Below, piece after piece: positions 16,881-25,618 of a stretch of 64,000 nt of DNA. The first letter of the stretch is position 1, and each line of letters begins with the position of its first letter. The notes under the pieces were generated by a model. It saw only the letters and a program-made list of their open reading frames with translations, had not been told where the DNA came from and did no database searches. A program made the translations under genes and the position numbers. Source of the stretch: JBDIVL01 sp039794405 (GTDB lineage: Bacteria > Planctomycetota > Brocadiia > Brocadiales > Brocadiaceae); assembly GCA_039794405.1 (NCBI GenBank), contig JBDIVL010000012.1, forward strand, positions 1-64,000, in the 5' to 3' direction.

Positions 16881-17891
16881 ATGTCTACCACTGAAATTGA
16901 AAAGACCGACCTTAAGGCTATTGATAAGATGGTCGAAGGACGGATGAAAATAAAAAAAGAGATAGCAAAGATTATTGTAGGTCAAGAGGAGGTTATTGAG
17001 AATCTCCTTATAGCACTCTTTTGCAGGGGACACTGTCTTTTTGTTGGAGTGCCGGGGCTTGCAAAAACACTCCTTGTTAGTACCCTTGCAGAGGTTTTAA
17101 ATCTAAAGTTTAATCGTATACAATTTACTCCAGACCTAATGCCTGCCGATATCACAGGGACTGATATATTGGAACAAGACCACGCCTCAGGGAAAAGATT
17201 TTTTAAATTTATCCATGGTCCTATCTTCTCAAATATCCTTCTTGCTGATGAAATCAACCGTACACCCCCCAAGACACAGGCGGCACTATTACAGGCAATG
17301 CAGGAACATAAGGTCACCGCTAGCGGAACCACGTATTCTCTAGATCTGCCTTTTATTGTCTTTGCTACCCAAAATCCTATCGAGCAGGAAGGTACGTATC
17401 CATTACCTGAAGCACAACTTGACCGATTCATGTTCCAAATCAATGTCCAGTACCCTTCCCGTGAAGAAGAAATTGAGATTGTAAGGACTACCACAACTCC
17501 TTTTAAGTCAACGATAAATAAAGTTTTCGGCCCCGAAGAGATAAAAAACCTTCAGGACCTTGTTACCAGGGTACCTGTTGCTGATTATGTCCTTGAATAT
17601 GCCGTAAGGCTAGTGCGGGCTACAAGGCCCATGGATCCTGGATCGCCTGATTTTATTAAAAAATTAATCGGTTGGGGTGCCGGCCCCCGTGCATCCCAGT
17701 ATCTCATTCTCGGAAGCAAGGCACGCTCATTACTCGATGGCAGGTACGCAGCATCCTGTAATGATGTTCGTGCAATCGCTAAGCTTATCTTACAACATCG
17801 CATCATTACGAATTTTCATGCTGAAGCAGAGGGGAAAACACCCTTACAGATTATTGACCAGTTGCTTGATACCGTAAAGGAACATCCTTAG
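16881..17891 (+). CDS. MoxR family AAA+ ATPase
   Basis: A 336-residue AAA+ ATPase. Walker A is GVPGLAKT near residue 56, Walker B LLADEINR near residue 120, followed by the MoxR-specific PPKTQAALLQAMQE, then sensor 1 ATQNP and the arginine-finger region LDRFMF. MoxR ATPases act as chaperones that mature or insert metal into partner complexes together with von Willebrand A (vWA) proteins. A DUF58 vWA protein follows at 18285 and a BatA-like vWA membrane protein at 20080, the usual three-gene set, here spread out by repeat-rich spacers. No clear ribosome site precedes the ATG. Confidence 0.92.
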   Translation: MSTTEIEKTDLKAIDKMVEGRMKIKKEIAKIIVGQEEVIENLLIALFCRGHCLFVGVPGLAKTLLVSTLAEVLNLKFNRIQFTPDLMPADITGTDILEQDHASGKRFFKFIHGPIFSNILLADEINRTPPKTQAALLQAMQEHKVTASGTTYSLDLPFIVFATQNPIEQEGTYPLPEAQLDRFMFQINVQYPSREEEIEIVRTTTTPFKSTINKVFGPEEIKNLQDLVTRVPVADYVLEYAVRLVRATRPMDPGSPDFIKKLIGWGAGPRASQYLILGSKARSLLDGRYAASCNDVRAIAKLILQHRIITNFHAEAEGKTPLQIIDQLLDTVKEHP

Positions 17892-17934
17892 CACAGCATA
17901 ACCGCAACCAAAGTCTTTTCTTTCGCCCCTTTGG

Positions 17935-18172
17935 GGCTTGTATTTTGGTATTTTTTATTTCCAGGGGCTTACACCTCTGGCTATGATCGTTCTGTCCTTC
18001 GGGCCTAATTTCATTATATAGGAATTTTCATTTTCTATAAGCGGTTTTTGGGTAGGGGCAACCGGATTCATCAATAATATTTTTCCCTTATAGGTCTGAA
18101 AGGCCGTAAGGATATAGCAGAGGGTGAAGCCCTCTGAAAAAGAAAGAGAAAAATATCAAGCCCTGAAAGGGC
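17935..18172. repeat. REP-like cluster of short palindromes
   Basis: Short perfect or near-perfect palindromes follow one another: GCCCCTTTGGGGC (17935-17947), AGAGGGTGAAGCCCTCT (18119-18135) and GCCCTGAAAGGGC (18160-18172), with other CCTTCGGG text between. This style of CCCCTTNGGGGC array is widespread as intergenic repeats in planctomycetes and Bacteroidota. It fills most of the 393-base gap between moxR and the DUF58 gene; no gene is seen. Confidence 0.6.
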
Positions 18173-18284
18173 AAAAGAAAATCTTTTCCGGTAAATCAGT
18201 TTAGCTTGATGCATATGGGGCATTACCCACCCTACATAGCTAAATTTTTTCCAAAAAAAATAAAAATTATTTTTAAAAAACACT

Positions 18285-19181
18285 ATGGTAGAAAGCCCTT
18301 TTGATCCTGTAACATTATCAAAAATTGCCAATATGGAATTACGTGCAAAACTCGTAGTAGACGGGGCATTGTCCGGGATCCATAAAAGCCCTTATAAAGG
18401 GTCCAGCATAGAATTTCTGGAACATAAAGAATACTCAACAGGAGATGAAACAAAACATATCGACTGGAGAGTACATGCGAGAACGGATAAATACTATATC
18501 AAACAATTTGAGGAAGAAACAAATCTCAAATGCTACATATTTCTTGATACGAGTGGGTCGATGGGGTATAAATCTACCGGTGTCAGCAAGTTTGAATATG
18601 CTTCTACCCTTGCTGCCTCCTTAGCATATTTGTTATTAAAACAAGCTGACCTCGTTGGGTTTATCAGCTTCAGTGATAAGGTGCTGCAATACATACCTCC
18701 CAAATCCCGTATTACTCATTTACATGCAATCATCAGTATCTTAACGAAATTACAGACTGCGGGGAAATCAAATATCAGCACCATATTAAACGAATTTATC
18801 GAAAAGATCAGCCGTCGTTCCTTAATAATTATGATATCCGACTTTTTCGATGATACTAGGAAAGTACTCCATCAGTTGAAATACTTTCAATTTAAAAAAA
18901 GTGAGATCATTTTGTTCCATATACTCGATCCGTATGAGCTTACCTTCCCTTTCGAAACAATTACTTTTTTTGAATCCATGGAAGACGACAGGCGCATCCT
19001 GGCTGATCCCAAATCTATTAAAGACCGGTACCTTTCCGAAATAAATCGTTTTCTTGAAGAATTCAAGCAATCCTGCCATGAGAATCAAATAGATTACTTG
19101 CTTATCGATTCCTCTACGCCACTTGATCAGGCATTGATAAAATTCCTGGCAAGGAGAGAAAGTACTCTGCGCTTATACTAA
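18285..19181 (+). CDS. DUF58 domain protein (vWA-fold partner of MoxR)
   Basis: A 298-residue cytoplasmic protein. The DUF58 signature EYSTGDETKHIDWRVHART lies near residues 49-67, followed by a vWA-type metal-binding fold with FLDTSGSMG (the DxSxS MIDAS motif) near residue 86 and a later ISDFFDD. DUF58 proteins act with MoxR ATPases and Bat-type vWA membrane proteins in protein-complex maturation or envelope-stress functions. It lies after moxR and before the BatA-like gene on the same strand, but gaps of 393 and 898 bases suggest each may have its own promoter. Confidence 0.9.
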   Translation: MVESPFDPVTLSKIANMELRAKLVVDGALSGIHKSPYKGSSIEFLEHKEYSTGDETKHIDWRVHARTDKYYIKQFEEETNLKCYIFLDTSGSMGYKSTGVSKFEYASTLAASLAYLLLKQADLVGFISFSDKVLQYIPPKSRITHLHAIISILTKLQTAGKSNISTILNEFIEKISRRSLIIMISDFFDDTRKVLHQLKYFQFKKSEIILFHILDPYELTFPFETITFFESMEDDRRILADPKSIKDRYLSEINRFLEEFKQSCHENQIDYLLIDSSTPLDQALIKFLARRESTLRLY

Positions 19182-20079
19182 AAATCTGATAAATGCATTC
19201 CTTATACTTTCACCATCACTGCTTAGTACCTAAAGAAAACCCCCTTTAATTTGAGGTAATAAGCTATATTTCTTTTACCATTTCAACCCCTTCGCCTTCT
19301 ATAGTTCTGCTAATTTTCGTTCAGGTATTAAGTAAGATAAAGCTAAATCATAGAACCTAACCCGAACGAACCGGGAGTGTAAAATGAAAATTGCAAAAAT
19401 AATTTTGCATTTTCCATTTTAAAGAAACACCAATGACTGATAAAATTTATACAATGAAAATGTAATTACACAAATTATGTGAATAGCCCGAATTGGAGAA
19501 GATGTCGTAAGACCCACCCCTAGCCCCTCCCAGGAGGGGAATATGGAAGCCTCTTATTAGCGACGGTTAAGGTGATAGCGCAAGAGGGGACAAGAAATTC
19601 CCCTCCTGGGGGGGGGCTAGGGGTGGATAAAAAATCCATTCAAAAGTTGAAAAACAAAAAGGCTATATTAATGAATTGTTGATTTTTTCTGTAATGAGTT
19701 AATGTTGGCGATTGAAATAGATGGAAGTACCCATAATTACAAGGCCAAGGAAGATAAGATAAGGCAAAATTAGAATCTTTAGGGGTGAGATTTTTGAGGT
19801 TTAATGACTTGGACATTAAGAAAAACATGAGCGGGGTTTTGAGTGTTATTGGGAATTGGATTCGGGAACATGCAAATAAATAATATCCTTCACGTAAAGG
19901 GATATAGGCGTAGAGACCTTAGAAACTGTTCTATCAGACGGTCTTTTAAAGTATGACTGAAACCAAATACCCTTTATAAAAGGATAGACAACAACAAAAC
20001 TTTGCACCTTCTGCCTTTGTGCCTTTGCACCAAAAAGTTACTGAAAATTTATTAAAATGTTTTACAAGGTTACAAATTT
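19182..20079. other. Long intergenic region (898 bp) with one large hairpin
   Basis: No supported gene on either strand; the longest minus-strand frame (19640-19828) is low-complexity with no ribosome site. The region contains the large inverted repeat at 19514-19626. The promoter for the BatA-like gene presumably lies in the last 200 bases, but no confident -35/-10 pair was identified. Confidence 0.4.
19514..19626. repeat. Large inverted repeat, copy C of the CCCCT family
   Basis: CCACCCCTAGCCCC...AGGAGGGGAAT on the left matches ATTCCCCTCCT...GGGGCTAGGGGTGG on the right, with a 50-base centre. Arms are about 30 bases and imperfect because the right arm has a run of nine G. Similar arms occur at 14573. 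Confidence 0.65.
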
Positions 20080-22212
20080 ATGATCTCTTTCCTTAACCCT
20101 ATTTTGTTATTTGGTATTTTGGGTGCAAGCATCCCCGTCATCATTCATCTTATCAATAAGAGAAAAGCAATTTCTCATAAGTTTGCAGCTATTGATTTTC
20201 TCCTGCAGACCAATAAGCGCATCTCAGTAAAATTCAAACTTCGCCAGCTCATCCTTTTAATACTCAGGGCCTCTTTGCTTGTATTTCTGGCCATTGCCCT
20301 AGCCAGGCCGTTGATAAAAAGCTTTGGCGGCGGGGCTCCCGGGAAAAACGTTCCAACAAGCAACGTCATCATCGTGGATGATTCATACAGTATGCAGTAT
20401 TCCAGCAACCGTAATTCTTTTTTTCTATCTGCTAAAAATCTGGCAAGGGAAATTGTTAATACATTAACAAAAAATGATGATGCCACTGTAATTACCTGCT
20501 CTGATGTTGGATTACAGACCCTGCCCGAACTCGATTACGACAAAAAAAATCTTTTAAACACCGTAGAACAATTGCAGCCTACATTTTCTACTACCCACAT
20601 TACCCCGGCAATAAATGCGGCAATTGAAATATTAACAACCGCCAAAGCCCCGGTGAAACGGATATTCCTCCTTACTGATATGACTCGAAACGGATGGGAC
20701 CTTGCATGGTTCAAAAGTGGGTATGAAAAACTCCGAGACCATGTATCAAATGTCCATATCATTGACTTATCAGAGAACAAGGAGCTTAAAAATATAGCTA
20801 TTACTCATATTGAACACCAGCTTGATACATCAGACGGGAATAGAGAAGGCTACATCAAGGTAACCGTATCTAATTTCACATCATCAGAGGCAAAAAACCT
20901 GCTGGCGCAGGTGTTCATAGATCAAAAAAAAGTAACTCAGGGATTTTTTACTATCGAAGCCAATTCATCTGAAACTAAGGAATTCTATTTCAGTATAGAA
21001 AGAGGAAAAGAACTTACAGGCTGGGTTGAGATTTCCGGAGATGATTTACTTGTAGACAACAAACGGTACTTCACGATACATACGGCAGATACACTAGATA
21101 CGCTGCTTATTGATGGCGACCCAAAAGCAAATATCTACGAGAGTGAAACTTTCTATTTAGAAAAGGCATTAAATCCTGGACGAGAACATGCATCTCCTAT
21201 CAAACCAACGATATGTTCCGTATACGAAGTTGATAATATAACTTTTGCTCATTTCGATATTATCTTTTTATGTAATGTAGAAACCCTCTCACTAGAAAAA
21301 ATCAGGGAGCTTGAAAAGTTTGTAAAAGAGGGGGGGGCCGCTGTTTTTTCACTGGGCAACAAAATAGATGCGCATTACTACAACAGCTCGTTTGGTGCAC
21401 TATTACCTCACCGGCTCCATACCACAAGAACCTTTTCCAGTGATAGTCCGCTTTCTGAAGATCAACCTCTTCACCTGAAGATCGGACAGTCTCTTCATCC
21501 CATCTTGCGCTTCTTTTCTGAGGCTAATATCAGTACCTTATCTTCTGCGAAATTCTACAGGATATTTTATGTCGATCCATCCCTTTTGGGAGACTGCAAA
21601 ACCATACTTACTTTTTCTGATGACACGCCTGCTGTTGTTGAAAGGCAGGTCGAACAGGGAAAGGTTATCCTTTTCACATCATCTCTTGATAGGGACTGGA
21701 CAGATCTGCCGGTGAAACCCTTTTTCCTTCCATTCATGCAGCAATTATGCAGATATGTTTCCAAAAACATATCGGACGAAACACAAAAAGAAGTCCTCGT
21801 TAAACATCACTGGCAATTTCCCTCTTCCTATGAAACAGAGAATGTGGAAATAACCAATCCAGAAGGGACAAAAATCACCTTACAACCGCAACTCATTAAT
21901 AATGAGAAATCCTTTCTTTATAGCGAAACAAATGTTCCGGGGGTTTATACTGTAACCGTTAACGGGAAACCACATCCACAGTTTCCTCATAATTTTACCG
22001 TAAACATAGATACCAGGGAGTCTAATCTTGACAAAGTAACTCAAAAAGAGATTACAGCCCTTATGGGTGGGACAAACCTTACTATTACTACTTCTCCTAC
22101 ACGTGGAGGAAGTGAGGTACTTATGGGAGAGGCAAAAAAAACCCTCTGGGGAACGATCCTGCTCGCTGCCCTCTGTATTTTCTTTATTGAATCGTTCATT
22201 TCCAGAAAATAA
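20080..22212 (+). CDS. BatA-like membrane protein with vWA domain
   Basis: A 710-residue protein. The N-terminus (PILLFGILGASIPVIIHLINKRK) and a second helix (LILLILRASLLVFLAIALAR) form the BatA/aerotolerance-regulator N-terminal domain. A vWA-type region follows at about residues 100-270 (VIIVDDSYSMQYSS, with DDSYS at the MIDAS position), then beta-rich domains and a glutamine-amidotransferase-like segment, and a final helix near the C-terminus. It should sit in the inner membrane with the bulk exposed on one face, working with the MoxR and DUF58 proteins upstream. It is convergent with the nitroreductase, 12 bases between stops. Confidence 0.85.
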   Translation: MISFLNPILLFGILGASIPVIIHLINKRKAISHKFAAIDFLLQTNKRISVKFKLRQLILLILRASLLVFLAIALARPLIKSFGGGAPGKNVPTSNVIIVDDSYSMQYSSNRNSFFLSAKNLAREIVNTLTKNDDATVITCSDVGLQTLPELDYDKKNLLNTVEQLQPTFSTTHITPAINAAIEILTTAKAPVKRIFLLTDMTRNGWDLAWFKSGYEKLRDHVSNVHIIDLSENKELKNIAITHIEHQLDTSDGNREGYIKVTVSNFTSSEAKNLLAQVFIDQKKVTQGFFTIEANSSETKEFYFSIERGKELTGWVEISGDDLLVDNKRYFTIHTADTLDTLLIDGDPKANIYESETFYLEKALNPGREHASPIKPTICSVYEVDNITFAHFDIIFLCNVETLSLEKIRELEKFVKEGGAAVFSLGNKIDAHYYNSSFGALLPHRLHTTRTFSSDSPLSEDQPLHLKIGQSLHPILRFFSEANISTLSSAKFYRIFYVDPSLLGDCKTILTFSDDTPAVVERQVEQGKVILFTSSLDRDWTDLPVKPFFLPFMQQLCRYVSKNISDETQKEVLVKHHWQFPSSYETENVEITNPEGTKITLQPQLINNEKSFLYSETNVPGVYTVTVNGKPHPQFPHNFTVNIDTRESNLDKVTQKEITALMGGTNLTITTSPTRGGSEVLMGEAKKTLWGTILLAALCIFFIESFISRK

Positions 22213-22224
22213 TTCCATCGATAT

Positions 22225-22794
22225 TTAACCAATGATAATATCGTCCAACAATCGTTTCGGCACATGGTGAACATCCTCCTGATCACGCCAGTATTTAATC
22301 TCTCCGGAAGACTCCGTCGTTTCAAGTTTTATTGTTTCCCTGGGTTTACCAATGGCCAGAACAAGGAGTACCTCATAGCGAATAGGTATATCGAGAGACT
22401 TACGAATACCCTGCCGCTGGATCGAACCAATAATACAGCCGCCTAAGCCCCTTTCTGCTGCACCCATAAGAATACTCTGAGCGGCTATTCCATGATCACA
22501 ACCAAAAGATTGAGTAATTTCTGTATCGCCGAGTATGATAATGTACGCAGACGGCCTTTCTCCTTCGCTTGGGCCCGGCCAATCTTTAAGATACCCGGCC
22601 CAGGCAAGGTGTGGAAATATCAAAGAATTTTTTTGACTGTCGCAAGAAAGAATATACTTCAGGGGTTGTAAGTTACCCGCAGAGGGAGAGAGTCTTGCAA
22701 GATCAACAAGTTCTCTCAACGTATTGAGTTCTATGGTAATGTTTTGATAAAAACGCCGGTAACTTCTGTTTTTTCTTATTAAATCTGCTATCAT
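22225..22794 (-). CDS. Nitroreductase family protein
   Basis: A 189-residue FMN-dependent nitroreductase fold. Visible motifs are NRSYRRF at the N-terminus (phosphate-binding Arg), LSPSAGNLQP near residue 37, and ERGLGGCIIGS near residue 115. These enzymes transfer hydride from NAD(P)H to nitro compounds, quinones or dehalogenation substrates. Its start overlaps the stop of the exported protein at 22791 by ATGA, so both share a transcript, though a functional link is not obvious. The C-terminus has WRDQEDVHHVPKR, common in this branch. Confidence 0.85.
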   Translation of the reverse strand: MIADLIRKNRSYRRFYQNITIELNTLRELVDLARLSPSAGNLQPLKYILSCDSQKNSLIFPHLAWAGYLKDWPGPSEGERPSAYIIILGDTEITQSFGCDHGIAAQSILMGAAERGLGGCIIGSIQRQGIRKSLDIPIRYEVLLVLAIGKPRETIKLETTESSGEIKYWRDQEDVHHVPKRLLDDIIIG

Positions 22795-24482
22795 CTTTCT
22801 TTTGCAACATCTCCCTCTATTTTCTTCAAGGTAATTTCAACCTCTTTTTCCTCTCCTTCTTTTAACTCTACGGTACGGCTCGTAGTTTTAAAATCCATTT
22901 TTGCCGCGGAGATATCATACACATCTGCGTCCAAGTTAAGAAATTTAAAAAATCCGTTTGCAGCAGAGGATGTTACCTTAAAAGATTTTTTCCTTGCCTG
23001 CGTTCCTTTAATTCGCAATCGTGCAGATTCAATAGCTTTCCCTCTAAAATCCGTTACATACCCTGAAATTTTCCCCTTGGGCAATGCTGTGCGAAAAGTT
23101 ATTTCATTCCCGTACGTAGTACCTGCACTGTTTTGCGCGGCGAGTCTGTAGTAATATGTTGCCCCTGCTAACAAACCACCCGGCCTGTTACTTACCGGAA
23201 TGTTTCCGGAACTGTCGACAATACCTGGTGTTGTCGATGTATTACTGTAATGCCCGCTACTTGTTCCATACTGGAACCATACCTTTGTTGATAATCCCTT
23301 CGCATCCACAGTTCCATGCAGAGTAGCTAAATTAGCCGTTATACTTGTTGCCGGCTCTGTTACCACCACAGGGGTATTATCACCGGCGATATACGTTATT
23401 GTTATTGTAGTAATTCCTACATTACCAGCACTATCCGTGGCCTTCACTACTATTTCATTATCTCCTTCCAGTAAATCTACATCAGGGATAGTCCAGCCAA
23501 TAGTTTTCCTTTCTGTTTCACTTTTTGTCCTCTTGTTAATCCACACGACACCGTGTATTTCACTGGTGTTATCCGAAGCGCTGCCGCTGATACTTATCAT
23601 GCCGTTTGTAGTCGTGTAGGTAGTATCAGACGTAGGATTGGTAATCGTTATTGTTGGAGGTGTTGCGTCTACAATGATAGAATCACCGGCTTTATCCGAT
23701 ACATTTCCGGAGGCATCCTTGTACCATCCATATACCGTATTGTTGCCATCGGCATTGCTTAAGACATGGGAAACGCTTTCCTGATAATAGGGAACGGGTG
23801 TTATAGATACCCATCCTGAATCATACACAGAAGGAGGTACAGGACTTGAGGAAAGATAATAACCTGTCACACTTTCATTGTCACTGGCAGAAAGGTTTAA
23901 AGTAACAGTTGTAGAACTGGTAAAATTAACCCCATTGTTGATACTGATGGAACCAGCAGGTGAAGTTATATCCGTTGAATGATAGGGCTTAATATCCGTT
24001 GTAGTAAATAACAACTCATTTCCGTACACCGTACCTGCATTGTTTTCTGCTACAATCCTGTAGTAATATGTTGTTCCCGGAACGAGCTGGATTATTCTCA
24101 TACTTACCTCTGTATCGCTTGTCCCAACGACAGTCATTGTTGAAAATGTAGTTTTTGATGGCCCATTGACAATTCTATATTGAAACCGTACGGTTGTTGA
24201 TAATCCGTTGGCATTCACTTTTCCCCGTAATGTTGCTTCACTATATGTCACATTCGCAGCCGGCTCGGTCGTTACTCTAGGAGCGGTACCAACAGGCTGC
24301 GGACTATCGTTTATAGAATGAGGTTTATACACTGCAGGTTCGTCTGCACTATTATGCAGATAGAACAGTAACCTCTCAAGCTGTGGCGAATGTGAGCCTT
24401 TTACCGGCGGGTTAGGAATGAATACGAGGGCGAATGAGGATAAAACTGCTGTAATGCAAAAGAAATAAGATATATTCTTCAT
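22791..24482 (-). CDS. Exported protein with fibronectin/Ig-like repeats and a carboxypeptidase-regulatory-like domain
   Basis: A 563-residue protein with an N-terminal signal peptide (ISYFFCITAVLSSFALVFI). Two copies of a roughly 90-residue beta-sandwich unit occur near residues 67-155 and 375-465, each with ATLRGKV/ATLHGTV, GLSTxVxFQY, GTTYYYR/GATYYYR and GNELLFTT/GNEITFRT landmarks. Ig-like segments (IDATPPTITITNPTSDTTY, DSAGNVG) lie between them. The last 90 residues form a carboxypeptidase-regulatory-like domain (SGYVTDFRGKAIESARLRIKG) related to the tail of the propeller protein at 25619. It is likely a cell-surface structural or adhesion protein; no catalytic motif seen. Confidence 0.78.
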   Translation of the reverse strand: MKNISYFFCITAVLSSFALVFIPNPPVKGSHSPQLERLLFYLHNSADEPAVYKPHSINDSPQPVGTAPRVTTEPAANVTYSEATLRGKVNANGLSTTVRFQYRIVNGPSKTTFSTMTVVGTSDTEVSMRIIQLVPGTTYYYRIVAENNAGTVYGNELLFTTTDIKPYHSTDITSPAGSISINNGVNFTSSTTVTLNLSASDNESVTGYYLSSSPVPPSVYDSGWVSITPVPYYQESVSHVLSNADGNNTVYGWYKDASGNVSDKAGDSIIVDATPPTITITNPTSDTTYTTTNGMISISGSASDNTSEIHGVVWINKRTKSETERKTIGWTIPDVDLLEGDNEIVVKATDSAGNVGITTITITYIAGDNTPVVVTEPATSITANLATLHGTVDAKGLSTKVWFQYGTSSGHYSNTSTTPGIVDSSGNIPVSNRPGGLLAGATYYYRLAAQNSAGTTYGNEITFRTALPKGKISGYVTDFRGKAIESARLRIKGTQARKKSFKVTSSAANGFFKFLNLDADVYDISAAKMDFKTTSRTVELKEGEEKEVEITLKKIEGDVAKER

Positions 24483-24653
24483 GATGATCCTGCCTAAAAG
24501 AGAAAATGCAAAACAAAATATATACCAGAAATTATAACTTATTATCTCAAATCAATGATTAATTTTCTTGTACTTTCTTGATTAAATATATCAATTGTGT
24601 TACCTTACTTCAATATGAGTTCCTTACGATACCATTTTATATTCTCGAATCAT

Positions 24654-24671
24654 GATTACGTGAACGTAATC
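24654..24671. promoter_or_regulatory. Inverted repeat in the divergent spacer, possible operator
   Basis: GATTACGT and ACGTAATC flank a GA centre, midway in the 328-base gap between the divergent genes at 24482 and 24811. No other gene-like sequence is present in the gap. Size and position suit a dimeric regulator site, but no regulator is known. Confidence 0.35.
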
Positions 24672-24810
24672 ACTCAAATACTGTTGGACCGTAATTATGT
24701 TACAGGTTTTTACATAATCGGCAAAAGTGTGTTGCACCTACCCGCGGTCGGTTCATGAAGAGAAACGTGTTCGTGTCACACTTTCTGATTTATTTAAACC
24801 AGGAGACCAC

Positions 24811-25560
24811 ATGTCAATTAAAGAAAATTTAGAACAAGTAAAACAAAATATCGCTCATGCAGCGATGAAGGTTGGCAAAAAACCAGAAGATATTACCTTA
24901 GTTATGGCAACAAAGACGGTTGATCCTGAACGCATACGTGAAGCCATTCGGCAAGGCGGACGCATTATAGGAGAAAACAAAATTCAAGAAGCATTGAAAA
25001 AACATACGGTGTTACATGATGAAGACGTGGAATGGCATTTTATTGGACATCTTCAGACAAATAAGGTTAAGGACGTTCTGAAATTTGCAAATATGATCCA
25101 CTCTGTAGACCGGTTGTCACTGGTGGAGAAACTAGACCAGCGTCTCCAGCAGGAAGGCCGTTCGATGGATATTCTGATTCAGGTTAATACTTCTCACGAA
25201 GAGAGTAAATATGGTATTGCACCGGAAGAAGCAGTCTCGTTAGTCAAACAAACCGCTAAATACGATACACTAAAGATATATGGACTTATGACTATTGGTT
25301 TGTTTACCAAGGATGAAGTAAAAATCCGGAAGTGTTTTAAAGTGTTAAAAGAGGTTCACGATACGATTATCAAGGAAGGCATTGATAGGGTACAGATGAA
25401 ATATCTCTCTATGGGGATGTCAGGAGATTACACCATAGCAATTGAGGAAGGCGCAAATATGGTTCGGATTGGCACTGCTATTTTTGGGGCACGTAATACT
25501 CCCGATGCCTATTATTGGCCTTCTGAAAAAACAGATGTTGACCGGGCTAAATCTTTATAA
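24811..25560 (+). CDS. YggS/PROSC family PLP homeostasis protein
   Basis: A 249-residue PLP-binding barrel protein. The PLP-lysine segment LVMATKTV (Lys near residue 36), GENKIQEA, WHFIGHLQTNK, QVNTSHEESKYG and LSMGMSGDY are the family landmarks. It binds pyridoxal 5'-phosphate and controls its free level, with effects on amino-acid metabolism; no separate catalytic reaction is established. The start at 24811 has AGGAGA eight to ten bases upstream and fits the family N-terminus; an in-frame ATG at 24727 would add 28 unrelated residues. It stands alone; the next gene encodes an exported protein. Confidence 0.92.
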   Translation: MSIKENLEQVKQNIAHAAMKVGKKPEDITLVMATKTVDPERIREAIRQGGRIIGENKIQEALKKHTVLHDEDVEWHFIGHLQTNKVKDVLKFANMIHSVDRLSLVEKLDQRLQQEGRSMDILIQVNTSHEESKYGIAPEEAVSLVKQTAKYDTLKIYGLMTIGLFTKDEVKIRKCFKVLKEVHDTIIKEGIDRVQMKYLSMGMSGDYTIAIEEGANMVRIGTAIFGARNTPDAYYWPSEKTDVDRAKSL

Positions 25561-25618
25561 TCAGAAATATACGGAAACACTTTAAATATTCAAAGAACGG
25601 TATGTGGAGAGTAATAAG

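Noticed and set aside
19640..19828. 62-codon minus-strand frame
   Set aside because: Low-complexity Phe/Leu-rich text in an AT-rich spacer with no start signals.
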